A DNA stretch of 64,000 nt from Propionibacteriaceae bacterium AM104-82. Lineage in GTDB: Bacteria > Actinomycetota > Actinomycetes > Propionibacteriales > Propionibacteriaceae. Made by a program: the position numbers and the translations under genes. Positions 53,538 through 61,416 of the stretch are shown here, one piece after another. The stretch covers positions 17,675 through 81,674 of the forward strand of contig JAQDQK010000007.1 of NCBI GenBank assembly GCA_027658995.1, given 5' to 3'. The notes below the pieces were generated by a model that was not told where the DNA came from, searched no databases, and worked only from the letters and a program-made list of their open reading frames with translations. Within the stretch, counting starts at the first letter, position 1; every line of letters starts with the position of its first letter.

Positions 53538-54959
53538 TCAGCCGACCGAGACCAGCCGGTCGATGCCGGCCTTGATCTTGTCGACGAGCGAAGCCTGGTA
53601 CGGCTCCTCCTGGGGCAACTGCTGCGAGATCTCCGAGACCAGCTCGACAGATCCGTTCGTGGTCACCCAGATCACCGCGTCGTCGCACTGCCACAACTCG
53701 ACGGTCGGGACGCCCGGGCCCTGGGCCAACTGCTGCGTGGTGCCGTCCTCGAGGACGCCCTCGGTCCAGCCGACCACTGCCGACTCGAAGCCGTCCGAGT
53801 AGACGAGCGTCATCGACCGGTGCCCCTGCCTGTCGGAGGCCGCGTAGGCCACCAGCGGCAGACCTGCGATCTCCTGCGGGCAGCGGGCAAGCCCGATGCA
53901 CCATCCGTCGGTCTGGCTCGTGGAGGCCGGGTGCAGGGAGATCTGCTGCGCGACGTCCTCCGAGAGGGTCGCCTCGCCCAGCCTGAGCTCCTGGTACCCC
54001 ATGGCGAGCGTCACGTCGCCGGAGGCCTCGTAGCGCTCGGTCCACAGCAGGACGCCGGAGTCGGTGTCGAACCACCACGCGGCGACGGGACGACCCCCGT
54101 CGTTGGCCTGCAGGTGGACGGCGTCGCGGCCGCCGACACTCTCGACCTGGGCGCCCTCCGTGAACTCCCAGTCGTCCGGGGCGTCAACGGGGCTGGTGGT
54201 GATGGCGGGAAGGAAGCTGGACATGAAGCGGTCGCCGCGCGCGTCGAAGACCTCCAGTTGGGCCCCCTCCCCCGCGACCTTCGTGGTGCGCACCGACGCG
54301 TTGCGGTAGTGCCCGGAGCCGTCCGAGATCCACACCCGCTGGGTGCCGGTGTAGCTGGCAGAGGAGTCGGTGGCGCCGCGCAGCAGGCGGGCAGCGCGCT
54401 CCGGCTGCACCGGGCGCATGTCGTTGTCGTTGCCGCGGGGCTGGTAGCTGACGGACTCGCCGAGGTCTGCGCCGCGCTCGAAGGCGAGCAGGACGGCCCC
54501 CACGGCCTCGTTGACGCTGACGGCCGAGGACGACATCGAGAACTGTTCGCGGGCCGCCTTGACGGGGTCACTGATCCGCAGCGGTTCGGGGGCGATCAGC
54601 ACCGCGAACACCACGGCCGACATCACGACCACCAGCATCGCGACCGAGCCCTGAGCGACGCGGCGGGTACGGGTGCGGCGGGCCGACGGCAGTTCGCCGG
54701 GCCCGCTCGCCATGTACAGGGGTGCCGCGGCCTGCTCGCCTGCGATCGACTCCAGCCTGGCGGCGAGCATCGCGGACGGGTCGGAGGCGCGGCACTTGCT
54801 CAGCTCGCTGCAGACGGCGTCGATCGCGGTGAGCTCGGCGCGGCACTCGGCGCAGCCTGCGAGGTGGTAGGCGACCTGCTCCCAGCGTTTGGGCGGGAGG
54901 GTCTGGTCGGCGTAGGCCGACAGGTCGGGGCGGATCCGCTCGCAGCAGGGTGAGGTCAT
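53538..54959 (-). CDS. SigE anti-sigma factor: zinc-finger RseA-like domain fused to RseB/MucB-like domain
   Basis: This 473-aa protein has a cytoplasmic ZAS zinc finger (Cys6, His32-x3-Cys36-x2-Cys39), one transmembrane helix (about 104-123) and a long extracytoplasmic part. Residues about 150-345 resemble the MucB/RseB sensor domain (YTGTQRVWISDG, YRNASVRTTKV, AWWFDTDSGVLLWTERYEASG), and another alpha/beta domain follows. It directly follows sigE with no gap. The expected role is to hold SigE inactive and release it on envelope stress. Fusing the periplasmic regulator to the anti-sigma factor differs from the separate RseA/RseB of Proteobacteria and from short mycobacterial RseA. Confidence 0.88.
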   Translation of the reverse strand: MTSPCCERIRPDLSAYADQTLPPKRWEQVAYHLAGCAECRAELTAIDAVCSELSKCRASDPSAMLAARLESIAGEQAAAPLYMASGPGELPSARRTRTRRVAQGSVAMLVVVMSAVVFAVLIAPEPLRISDPVKAAREQFSMSSSAVSVNEAVGAVLLAFERGADLGESVSYQPRGNDNDMRPVQPERAARLLRGATDSSASYTGTQRVWISDGSGHYRNASVRTTKVAGEGAQLEVFDARGDRFMSSFLPAITTSPVDAPDDWEFTEGAQVESVGGRDAVHLQANDGGRPVAAWWFDTDSGVLLWTERYEASGDVTLAMGYQELRLGEATLSEDVAQQISLHPASTSQTDGWCIGLARCPQEIAGLPLVAYAASDRQGHRSMTLVYSDGFESAVVGWTEGVLEDGTTQQLAQGPGVPTVELWQCDDAVIWVTTNGSVELVSEISQQLPQEEPYQASLVDKIKAGIDRLVSVG

Positions 54960-55538
54960 TCAGTTGACCCCGGCGTAGCGCGTGCGGCCGTCGGTGGGTG
55001 CGCGGTGCGCCAGAGCGTCGCGCAGGGCTGCGCGTCCTCGGGCGATCCTGCTGCGCACTGTGCCGAGCTTCACGTCCAGGACCGCCGCGATCTCCTCATA
55101 GCTGAGGCCCTCGATGTCGCACAGGACCACGGCCACCCGCTGTTCGGGGTTGAGGGCCTTGAGCGCGGAGGCCACATCGGCCTCAAGCTCGTAGTCGTCG
55201 TGCAACTCCTCGGGACCCGAGGCCGAACCCCAGACCGCCTCGGGCGCGACGCTGAACGCATCCATCTTGATGCGCTGCTTGCGGCGGGCCTGATCGAGGA
55301 AGAGGTTCGTGGTGATGCGGTGCAGCCACCCCTCAAGGGTGCCTGGCTGGAACGTGTGGATCGACTTGAACACCTTGACGAAGACATCCTGGGTGAGGTC
55401 TTCCGCGTCGTGCTGGTTGCCGGTGAGTCGGTAGGCAAGGCGGTACACCTGTGCCGAATGGTCGCGGACGAGTTCCTGCCACGTGGGCGCGGTCCAGGTC
55501 GGGTCCGCGGCCTTGGCCGCCTTACCGCCTCTGAACAT
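54960..55538 (-). CDS. sigE: ECF RNA polymerase sigma factor SigE
   Basis: This 192-aa group 4 sigma factor has region 2 (about 20-85; DHSAQVYRLAYRLTGNQHDAEDLTQDVFVKVF) and region 4 (about 125-180; LNPEQRVAVVLCDIEGLSYEEIAAVLDVKLGTVRSRIARGR). The downstream zinc-finger anti-sigma gene and tatB identify it as the SigE orthologue, which directs envelope-stress transcription. The ATG at 55538 is preferred because GGAGAGG sits 6 nt before it; an ATG 15 bp upstream is possible. A perfect CRP-type palindrome lies about 50 bp upstream of the start. Confidence 0.95.
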   Translation of the reverse strand: MFRGGKAAKAADPTWTAPTWQELVRDHSAQVYRLAYRLTGNQHDAEDLTQDVFVKVFKSIHTFQPGTLEGWLHRITTNLFLDQARRKQRIKMDAFSVAPEAVWGSASGPEELHDDYELEADVASALKALNPEQRVAVVLCDIEGLSYEEIAAVLDVKLGTVRSRIARGRAALRDALAHRAPTDGRTRYAGVN

Positions 55539-55584
55539 CGATCGCCTCTCCATACCCACCAGCCTGACAGATCCACCTGTGAGC

Positions 55585-55608
55585 AAGCTGTGAACTACCT
55601 CACAGCTT
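55585..55608. promoter_or_regulatory. Perfect CRP/GlxR-type palindrome upstream of sigE
   Basis: AAGCTGTGA-ACTACC-TCACAGCTT has 9-bp perfect arms and contains the CRP-family consensus TGTGA-N6-TCACA. It lies 46-70 nt upstream of the sigE start and 48 nt past the dapA stop. A hairpin terminator for dapA is the alternative, but the stem is A/T-rich for this genome and no T-tract follows. Confidence 0.65.
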
Positions 55609-55655
55609 TAACGGATGGGCGTCCCCGTTTGTTCCATCGGACGCTCCCCGCCTTG

Positions 55656-56558
55656 TCAGGCGCCGTAGCCGAGGTTCTCCAGCAGTTCGGCGTACTCCTC
55701 CGCCATGCCGGCCGGGACGCGCCCCATCGGCGCCCTGCACGGGCCGACGTTGAAGCCGCGCAGCCCGAGCGTCGCCTTGACCATCATGCAACCCTGTGTG
55801 GCGAACACCCCGCGGAAGGCGGGCAGCACGTGCCGGTTGGCCATCACGGCCTCCTGCACGCGACCCGCGACGAAGTGGTCGACGATCTCACGGGCGGCGA
55901 GCCCGGTGAAGTGCGTTGAGGTGCCGACCACGCCGACGCCGCCGACGGCCATCAGCGGGAGCAGCATGGCGTCGTCGCCCGCGTAGTAGGCCAGTTCGGA
56001 GTTGGCGAGCACCACCGACGACGACGCGACGTCGCCCTTGGCGTCCTTGACGGCGCGGATGTTGGGGTGCTGAGCCAGCCGGATCAGCATGTCCTCCGGG
56101 ATGGCGGTGCCGGTGCGGTGCGGAATGTCATACAGCATCGCGGGCAGGCTGGTGGCCTCCGCGACGGCGACGAAGTGGTCCTCGAGCGCGTCCGCCGGGG
56201 GCCGCGAGTAGTAGGGGGTGACGATCAGCACGCCGTCGACGCCGACGGAGGCGGCCTGCTTGGCCAGTTCGACGCTGTGCTTGGTCGAGAACGTGCCGAC
56301 TCCTGCGACGACGCTCGCCCTGTCCCCGACCGCCGTGACGACGGCGTCGAGCAGCGCCCGCTTCTCCACGTCGCTCGTGGTGGGCGACTCGCCCGTCGTC
56401 CCGTTGATGACGAGGCCGTCGTGGCCAAGGTCGTCGACAAGGTGGGAAGCGAGCCGAGCGGCCTGCGCGTAGTCGACCTCCGAACCATCGGGTGTCAACG
56501 GCGTGACCATGGCGGAGAGCACCCGTCCGAAGACGGGCGACATGTCGTCGTCGTTCAT
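55656..56558 (-). CDS. dapA: 4-hydroxy-tetrahydrodipicolinate synthase
   Basis: This 300-aa enzyme condenses pyruvate and aspartate semialdehyde in lysine/DAP synthesis. The TIM-barrel family signatures are VINGTTGESPTTSDVEK, VLIVTPYYSRPP, the catalytic Tyr in YDIPHRTG and the Schiff-base Lys in IRAVKDAKGD. The ATG at 56558 is chosen over one 9 bp upstream because TAAGAT is 7 nt before it and it gives the family's usual length. It sits between sigE and the O-methyltransferase gene, which are neighbours in mycobacteria, so it looks inserted in this lineage. dapE lies 5 kb away. Confidence 0.96.
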   Translation of the reverse strand: MNDDDMSPVFGRVLSAMVTPLTPDGSEVDYAQAARLASHLVDDLGHDGLVINGTTGESPTTSDVEKRALLDAVVTAVGDRASVVAGVGTFSTKHSVELAKQAASVGVDGVLIVTPYYSRPPADALEDHFVAVAEATSLPAMLYDIPHRTGTAIPEDMLIRLAQHPNIRAVKDAKGDVASSSVVLANSELAYYAGDDAMLLPLMAVGGVGVVGTSTHFTGLAAREIVDHFVAGRVQEAVMANRHVLPAFRGVFATQGCMMVKATLGLRGFNVGPCRAPMGRVPAGMAEEYAELLENLGYGA

Positions 56559-56606
56559 GCCCGACATCTTAGGTCAAGACCTCATGGGGCTTAGTAGGCT
56601 GGCCAC

Positions 56607-57251
56607 GTGAGCAACCCAGTCCATTCCCCTGACGCCGCGAGCTGGTCCTTCGCCGAGGACTACATCGCGCCCTCCCCCGACGTTGCCGAGGCCCGTGACG
56701 AGGCGACGGTCAACACCATCACCCCCATCTCGACCGGCGTCGCCGCCACGTTGAAGATGCTGACCCGCGCCATCGACGCCAAGGCGGTCGTCGAGGTGGG
56801 CACCCTGATGGGCGCCTCCGGCCTCACCTTCCTCGAGGGGATGGGCCCCGACGGCATCCTCACCTCGATCGACGTGGAGGCCGACAACCAGATCCCGGCG
56901 CGCGCCCTGTTCACCAGGGGCGGCTTCACGTCGTCGCGGTTCCGCCTGATCTCCGGCTCGCCCATCGAGATCATGCCGAAGCTGCGCGACGGCGCCTACG
57001 ACATCGTCTTCATCAACGGAGACAAGCTCGAATACGTCGAATACGTGGCGGGCGCGCTTCGCCTGCTGCGCCACGGCGGCCTGCTCGTCGTCAACGACGT
57101 GCTGTGGCACAACCACGTCGCGGACCCCGACGACGAGTCGGACGAGGCGATCATCATCCGTGAAGCGCTCGAGGCGATCACAGGCAGCGAGTCGTACACG
57201 CAGGCGATGCTGCCTGTCGGCAACGGCATGCTTGTCGCCGTCAAGGACTGA
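56607..57251 (+). CDS. O-methyltransferase, Rv1220c-like
   Basis: This 214-aa class I O-methyltransferase has the SAM motif VVEVGTLMGASGLTFL, the acidic strand ILTSIDVEAD, and the DIVFINGDKLEYVEYVAGALRLLRHGG region of the CCoAOMT-like family. The acceptor is unknown. Its place upstream of and divergent from sigE is conserved in Actinobacteria. The GTG at 56607 has TAGGCT 6 nt upstream and no SD. A strong hairpin follows the stop. Confidence 0.94.
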   Translation: MSNPVHSPDAASWSFAEDYIAPSPDVAEARDEATVNTITPISTGVAATLKMLTRAIDAKAVVEVGTLMGASGLTFLEGMGPDGILTSIDVEADNQIPARALFTRGGFTSSRFRLISGSPIEIMPKLRDGAYDIVFINGDKLEYVEYVAGALRLLRHGGLLVVNDVLWHNHVADPDDESDEAIIIREALEAITGSESYTQAMLPVGNGMLVAVKD

Positions 57252-57264
57252 ACGCAGCAACGCG

Positions 57265-57295
57265 AAGGTCCGGCGGAGCAGTTCCGCCGGACCTT
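57265..57295. terminator. Bidirectional terminator between O-methyltransferase gene and glgC
   Basis: A perfect 13-bp stem (AAGGTCCGGCGGA / TCCGCCGGACCTT) with loop GCAGT lies between the two convergent stop codons (57251 and 57314). Confidence 0.85.
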
Positions 57296-57313
57296 GCTGC
57301 GTCTGGTGCCTTG

Positions 57314-58540
57314 TCAGTCGCGCGGGACGGTCTCGCCCTTGCCGACGGTGACGATGCCGCCCTCGGAGACGCTGAGGCCCCGGGCGCGGTCGTGCTCATG
57401 GTCGACGCCGATCTGGACGCCGTCGGGGATGACGACGTTCTTGTCGAGGATCGCGCGGCGCACGACGGCGTCACGGCCGATCTGCACGTTGTCCATCAGC
57501 ACCGAGTCGGAGACCTGGGCCCACTTCTCGACGCGCACGTTGGGGCTGAGCACCGTCCGGTCGACCTCGCCGCCGGAGATGATGCAGCCCGCCGTGACGA
57601 TGGAGTCCTCGGCGCGGCCGCGCATCACGAACTTGGCGCCGGGGGCCTGCACCTGGTCGGTCCAGATCGGCCACTCCCTGTTGTAGAGGTTGAACTCGGG
57701 CTCGACGCTGACGAGGTCCATGTGGGCCTCGTGGAAGGCGTCGATGGTGCCCACGTCGCGCCAGTAGTTGATGTCCTTCTCGGTGGCCCCGGGAACCCGG
57801 TTGTCCTTGAAGTCGTAGACCTGCGCCTGGCCCTGCTCCGTGAACCACGGGATGATGTCGCCGCCCATGTCGTGACGGGCCGTCGGGTCGGCCGCGTCGG
57901 CGCGGAGGGCCTCGATGAGCGCCTGGCTGCTGAAGATGTAGTTGCCCATCGACGCGAACGACTCTTCGGGCGAGTCGGGCAGGCCGGGCGGGTCGGCAGG
58001 CTTCTCGAGGAAGCTCTTGATCTTGTGATCGGGGGCGGAGTCGATGATGCCGAACGCCGACGCTTCCTTGCGTGGCACCCGGATCCCCGCGACGGTTGCC
58101 CCGAGGCCGGAATCGATGTGGGCGTCGAGCATCTGCTCGATGTCCATCCGGTAGATGTTGTCCGCACCGAATACGACGATGTAGTCGGGTTGGGCATCGA
58201 GGATGAGGTTCAGGCTCTGGTAGATGGCGTCGGCGCTGCCCTGGTACCAGCGGGGCCCGAGGCGCTGCTGGGCGGGAACCGGAGCCACGTAGTTGCCGAG
58301 CATCGTCGAGAAGCGCCACGTCTTGGAGATGTGACGGTCGAGCGAGTGCGACTTGTACTGCGTCAGAACCGCGATCTGACGCAGGTTCGAGTTGGCGAGG
58401 TTCGACAACACGAAGTCGATGAGGCGATACGTGCCGCCGAAAGGTACGGCGGGCTTGGCCCGGTCGGCCGTCAGGGGCATCAACCGCTTACCCTCGCCGC
58501 CTGCAAGGACGATGGACAGGATCTCTGGACGTGCGACCAT
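57314..58540 (-). CDS. glgC: Glucose-1-phosphate adenylyltransferase
   Basis: This 408-aa enzyme makes ADP-glucose for glycogen. It has the nucleotidyltransferase domain ([23 protein letters not shown] at the N-terminus, [20 protein letters not shown]) and a C-terminal left-handed beta-helix (about 300-400; hexapeptide-like [18 protein letters not shown]). TAGGTT lies 6 nt before the ATG at 58540 and there is no SD. It is divergent from glgM, the gene order known across Actinobacteria. Confidence 0.98.
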   Translation of the reverse strand: MVARPEILSIVLAGGEGKRLMPLTADRAKPAVPFGGTYRLIDFVLSNLANSNLRQIAVLTQYKSHSLDRHISKTWRFSTMLGNYVAPVPAQQRLGPRWYQGSADAIYQSLNLILDAQPDYIVVFGADNIYRMDIEQMLDAHIDSGLGATVAGIRVPRKEASAFGIIDSAPDHKIKSFLEKPADPPGLPDSPEESFASMGNYIFSSQALIEALRADAADPTARHDMGGDIIPWFTEQGQAQVYDFKDNRVPGATEKDINYWRDVGTIDAFHEAHMDLVSVEPEFNLYNREWPIWTDQVQAPGAKFVMRGRAEDSIVTAGCIISGGEVDRTVLSPNVRVEKWAQVSDSVLMDNVQIGRDAVVRRAILDKNVVIPDGVQIGVDHEHDRARGLSVSEGGIVTVGKGETVPRD

Positions 58541-58631
58541 GCCCTGAACCTATTGCCTTTCGAGGCTCGGCAACAAGCGATTCCAGGAAATCCAACCGCA
58601 AGGGCCACCCCAGGTGTGCAACGATGCGAAC

Positions 58632-59834
58632 ATGACCATGAAACTGGCCCTGCTGACGCGTGAATATCCCCCGTCCATCTACGGCGGAGCAGGGGTCCAT
58701 GTGGCTCAGCTCGTCCCCCAACTCCGCAAGCTGATCGACGTCGAGGTGCACTGCATGGGCGAGCCCCGCGACGGTGCGACGGCCCACGCCGAGGACTTCC
58801 CCGAGGGCGCCAACGCCGCGCTGCGGGTGCTCGGCGCCGACCTGTCGATGGCCGCGGCCGTGAGCCCCGACGTCGACATCGTCCACTCGCACACCTGGTA
58901 CGCCAACATGGGCGGCCTCCTGACCTCGCTGATGCTGGACGTGCCGCACGTGGTGACGTCGCACTCGCTCGAGCCGCACCGCCCGTGGAAGGCCGAGCAG
59001 TTGGGCGGCGGCTACCGCGTGTCGTCCTGGGCCGAGAAGACCGCCTACGAGGCCGCCGACGCCGTCATCTCGGTCAGCGAGGGGATGCGTCGCGACGTGC
59101 TCGCGAGCTACCCGGACCTTGACCCGGCGAAGGTGCACGTGGTGCGCAACGGCATCGACACCGACGAGTTCCGCCCCGACCACGACACCGACGTCGTCAC
59201 GGGCCTCGGCATCGACCTGGGCCGTCCGTCGGTCGCGTTCGTTGGCCGCATCACGCGCCAGAAGGGTCTCGTGCACCTGGTGCGCGCCGCCAAGCAGTTC
59301 GACCCGGACACCCAGTTGGTGCTGCTCGCCGGCGCCCCGGACACCCCGGAGATCGCCGCCGAGTTCGAGGAGGCCTTCGCCGACCTGCAGGCCGAGCGCT
59401 CCGCCCCGGTGATCTGGGTGCAGGAGATGCTGCCGCGCGCAGCCGTGCGTCAGGTCCTTACCCACGCCACGCTGTTCGCCTGCCCGTCGATCTACGAGCC
59501 GCTCGGCATCGTCAACCTCGAGGCGATGGCCTGCGAGACGCCCGTCGTGGCGAGCGCCGTCGGCGGCATCCCCGAGGTCGTCGTGGACGGCGAGACGGGC
59601 TACCTGGTGGCCTACGACCCGGCGCAGGCCGGCGACCCGGAGTTCGTGGCCGCGTTCGAGGCCGACTTCGCCGCGAAGGTCAACGAACTGACGCGCAACC
59701 CGGAGCGGGCCCGCGAGTTCGGCCTGGCGGGAAGACAGCGCTGCATCGACGAGTTCTCGTGGGCGAAGATCGCGCAGGAGACCGTCGACGTGTACCAGGC
59801 GGCGATCGCGTCGCACGCGGCCAGGAAGGCCTGA
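58632..59834 (+). CDS. glgM: GT4 glycogen synthase / alpha-maltose-1-phosphate synthase
   Basis: This 400-aa GT-B enzyme starts KLALLTREYPPSIYGGAGVHV, includes HSHTWYANMGG, the donor loop FVGRITRQKGLVHLV and the GT4 pattern CPSIYEPLGIVNLEAMACETPVVA. In Actinobacteria the short GT4 enzyme paired with glgC, formerly annotated as GlgA, makes alpha-maltose-1-phosphate from ADP-glucose and glucose-1-phosphate for the GlgE pathway; a direct glycogen synthase role is the alternative. The start is uncertain: ATG 58632, ATG 58638 and GTG 58614 are all possible, none with a good SD. Confidence 0.93.
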   Translation: MTMKLALLTREYPPSIYGGAGVHVAQLVPQLRKLIDVEVHCMGEPRDGATAHAEDFPEGANAALRVLGADLSMAAAVSPDVDIVHSHTWYANMGGLLTSLMLDVPHVVTSHSLEPHRPWKAEQLGGGYRVSSWAEKTAYEAADAVISVSEGMRRDVLASYPDLDPAKVHVVRNGIDTDEFRPDHDTDVVTGLGIDLGRPSVAFVGRITRQKGLVHLVRAAKQFDPDTQLVLLAGAPDTPEIAAEFEEAFADLQAERSAPVIWVQEMLPRAAVRQVLTHATLFACPSIYEPLGIVNLEAMACETPVVASAVGGIPEVVVDGETGYLVAYDPAQAGDPEFVAAFEADFAAKVNELTRNPERAREFGLAGRQRCIDEFSWAKIAQETVDVYQAAIASHAARKA

Positions 59835-59843
59835 GCGGCACGA

Positions 59844-59886
59844 ACGCCGACGGGGCGGCCCCTGAGTGGGGCCGCCCCGTCGGCGT
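59844..59886. terminator. Strong bidirectional terminator after glgM
   Basis: A perfect 19-bp stem (ACGCCGACGGGGCGGCCCC with its complement) and loop TGAGT lies between the glgM stop (59834) and the stop of the convergent DUF3117 gene (59908). Confidence 0.88.
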
Positions 59887-59907
59887 CTGATGTGGGTGTG
59901 GGTCGGA

Positions 59908-60075
59908 CTAGCCGACGACCTCCTTGAGAGCGTTCAGCAGGTCGGTGGCCTCGGTGGCGTTCATCTCGACGACGAGGCGTCCACCTCCGTCGACCGGAAC
60001 GCGCATCACGATCCCTCGGCCTTCCTTCGTGACCTCCATCGGACCGTCACCCGTGCGGGGCTTCATCGCTGCCAT
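59908..60075 (-). CDS. DUF3117 small conserved protein
   Basis: This 55-aa protein reads MAAMKPRTGDGPMEVTKEGR at its start and continues with GIVMRVPVDGGGRLVVEMNA, ending in an amphipathic helix (TEATDLLNALKEVVG). Size and sequence match DUF3117, a family conserved almost only in Actinobacteria and located beside glgA/glgM. Its function is unknown. A weak SD (GAGGG) precedes the ATG at 60075; the in-frame ATG 9 bp later is an alternative start. Confidence 0.93.
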   Translation of the reverse strand: MAAMKPRTGDGPMEVTKEGRGIVMRVPVDGGGRLVVEMNATEATDLLNALKEVVG

Positions 60076-60173
60076 CTGCCACCCTCATTCTGTGTTGCCG
60101 AACTGCGGTTGGCATCCATTATTCCTTATTCACGCAAAACGCGGCGGCAAGGGGCACAATATGCGCCGCACGC

Positions 60174-60671
60174 TCAGGCGTGACGATCGGTGCCCTCCGG
60201 GAGCCCACGTTGGGGCGTCGCGATGTCTTCGGCGTCGTCAACCGCGGTTTCGGGCACCGGCCTGAACGCCGCGTCGGTGGCCGGGTCGGCCGACGGCGCC
60301 GCGTCCACGAACAGAGGACCCGGGGTCTCGGCGACGCCCGGTTCCTGCGCGGAGACCCGGTCGAGGATGTCGTCGACCACCGTCATGTCGTAGCCGCGCC
60401 GCACGACGTCGAAGCGGGCGTCGACGGCCGGCCCAGCCGTGCCCGCGATGACCTCGTCGAGGAACGCGTCGACCTGCTTGGGCGAGTAGCCGTTGGTCCG
60501 CAGCGGGATCACGAGTCCCTGCATGAACTCGGCGTCGACCTGCCCGTCGGGAACCCGGCCCTTGGGGCTGTCAGTGATGGCGTCGGGGCGCATCTCCCCC
60601 AGCCGTCCGAGCGCGGCGTACGCGGCGAGGCCGAGCACGACGAGACCGACGATGACGATCGCGATCCACAT
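60174..60671 (-). CDS. Membrane-anchored DivIVA-repeat protein
   Basis: This 165-aa protein has one N-terminal membrane helix (residues 2-20) followed by two short DivIVA-type motifs: PLRTNGYSPKQVDAFLDEV (about 58-76) and VVRRGYDMTVVDDILDRV (about 88-105). The C-terminal third is acidic, Pro/Ala-rich and probably disordered. Such proteins are linked to polar growth or division in Actinobacteria, but this member's role is unproven. It follows the LOG-family gene by 4 bp in the dapE-LOG-DivIVA operon. Confidence 0.88.
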   Translation of the reverse strand: MWIAIVIVGLVVLGLAAYAALGRLGEMRPDAITDSPKGRVPDGQVDAEFMQGLVIPLRTNGYSPKQVDAFLDEVIAGTAGPAVDARFDVVRRGYDMTVVDDILDRVSAQEPGVAETPGPLFVDAAPSADPATDAAFRPVPETAVDDAEDIATPQRGLPEGTDRHA

Positions 60672-60675
60672 CCGG

Positions 60676-61416
60676 CTACACCGTGCCGAACTGGCCGGGC
60701 TCGCCCATGGCCTCGATAGCCTCGTCCACGTCGTCGGTGACGGTGATCAGGTCCAGGTCCTCGTGCGAGATGTAGCCGCCCTCCGCGATCGACCCGCGGA
60801 CCCAGTCGAGCAGGCCCGCCCAGTGGTCGCGCCCGAACAGCACCATCGGGAAGTGGGTGACCTTGCCCGTCTGGATCAGGGTGAGCGCCTCGAACAGTTC
60901 GTCGAGGGTGCCGAACCCGCCCGGCATGGTGATGAACCCCTGGCTGTACTTGAGGAACATCATCTTGCGGGCGAAGAAGTAGCGGAAGTTCACGCCGATG
61001 GTGATGAAGTCGTTCATGCCCTGCTCGTGGGGCAGTTCGATGCCGAGCCCGACGGAGCACCCGTCCGCCTCGTAGGCGCCCTTGTTGCCCGCCTCCATGA
61101 TGCCGGGGCCGCCGCCGGTGATCACCGCGAAGCCCCTGTCGACGAGTTTGCGCGCGATCTCCTCGGTCGCCCGGTACATCGGGTCCTCGGGCTTGGTGCG
61201 GGCCGACCCGAAGATCGACACGGCGGGCTCAAGGGCGTTGAGCGCGTCGAAGCCCTCGACGAACTCCGACTGGATGCGCAGCACCCGCCACGGGTCGCGC
61301 TGGCTCCAGTGGTTCTTCTCGCGTCCCTCGAGCAGCGCCTGGTCGGCCATCGGCTGGGCGTGTTCCTTGCCTCCGAGGAGGACGGCGCCTTGGCGGCGGC
61401 GCTTGGGTTCAGTCAT
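60676..61416 (-). CDS. LOG-family protein (TIGR00730), cytokinin riboside 5'-monophosphate phosphoribohydrolase-like
   Basis: This 246-aa protein has a Rossmann-like fold with the LOG signature GGGPGIMEAGNKGA and PGGFGTLDELFE. LOG enzymes release a base from nucleoside 5'-monophosphates; the mycobacterial relative acts on cytokinin nucleotides, whereas other bacterial members (PpnN) act on ordinary nucleotides. The substrate here is open. The ATG at 61416 overlaps the dapE stop by 8 bp, so it is co-translated, the order also seen in Mycobacterium. Confidence 0.95.
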   Translation of the reverse strand: MTEPKRRRQGAVLLGGKEHAQPMADQALLEGREKNHWSQRDPWRVLRIQSEFVEGFDALNALEPAVSIFGSARTKPEDPMYRATEEIARKLVDRGFAVITGGGPGIMEAGNKGAYEADGCSVGLGIELPHEQGMNDFITIGVNFRYFFARKMMFLKYSQGFITMPGGFGTLDELFEALTLIQTGKVTHFPMVLFGRDHWAGLLDWVRGSIAEGGYISHEDLDLITVTDDVDEAIEAMGEPGQFGTV

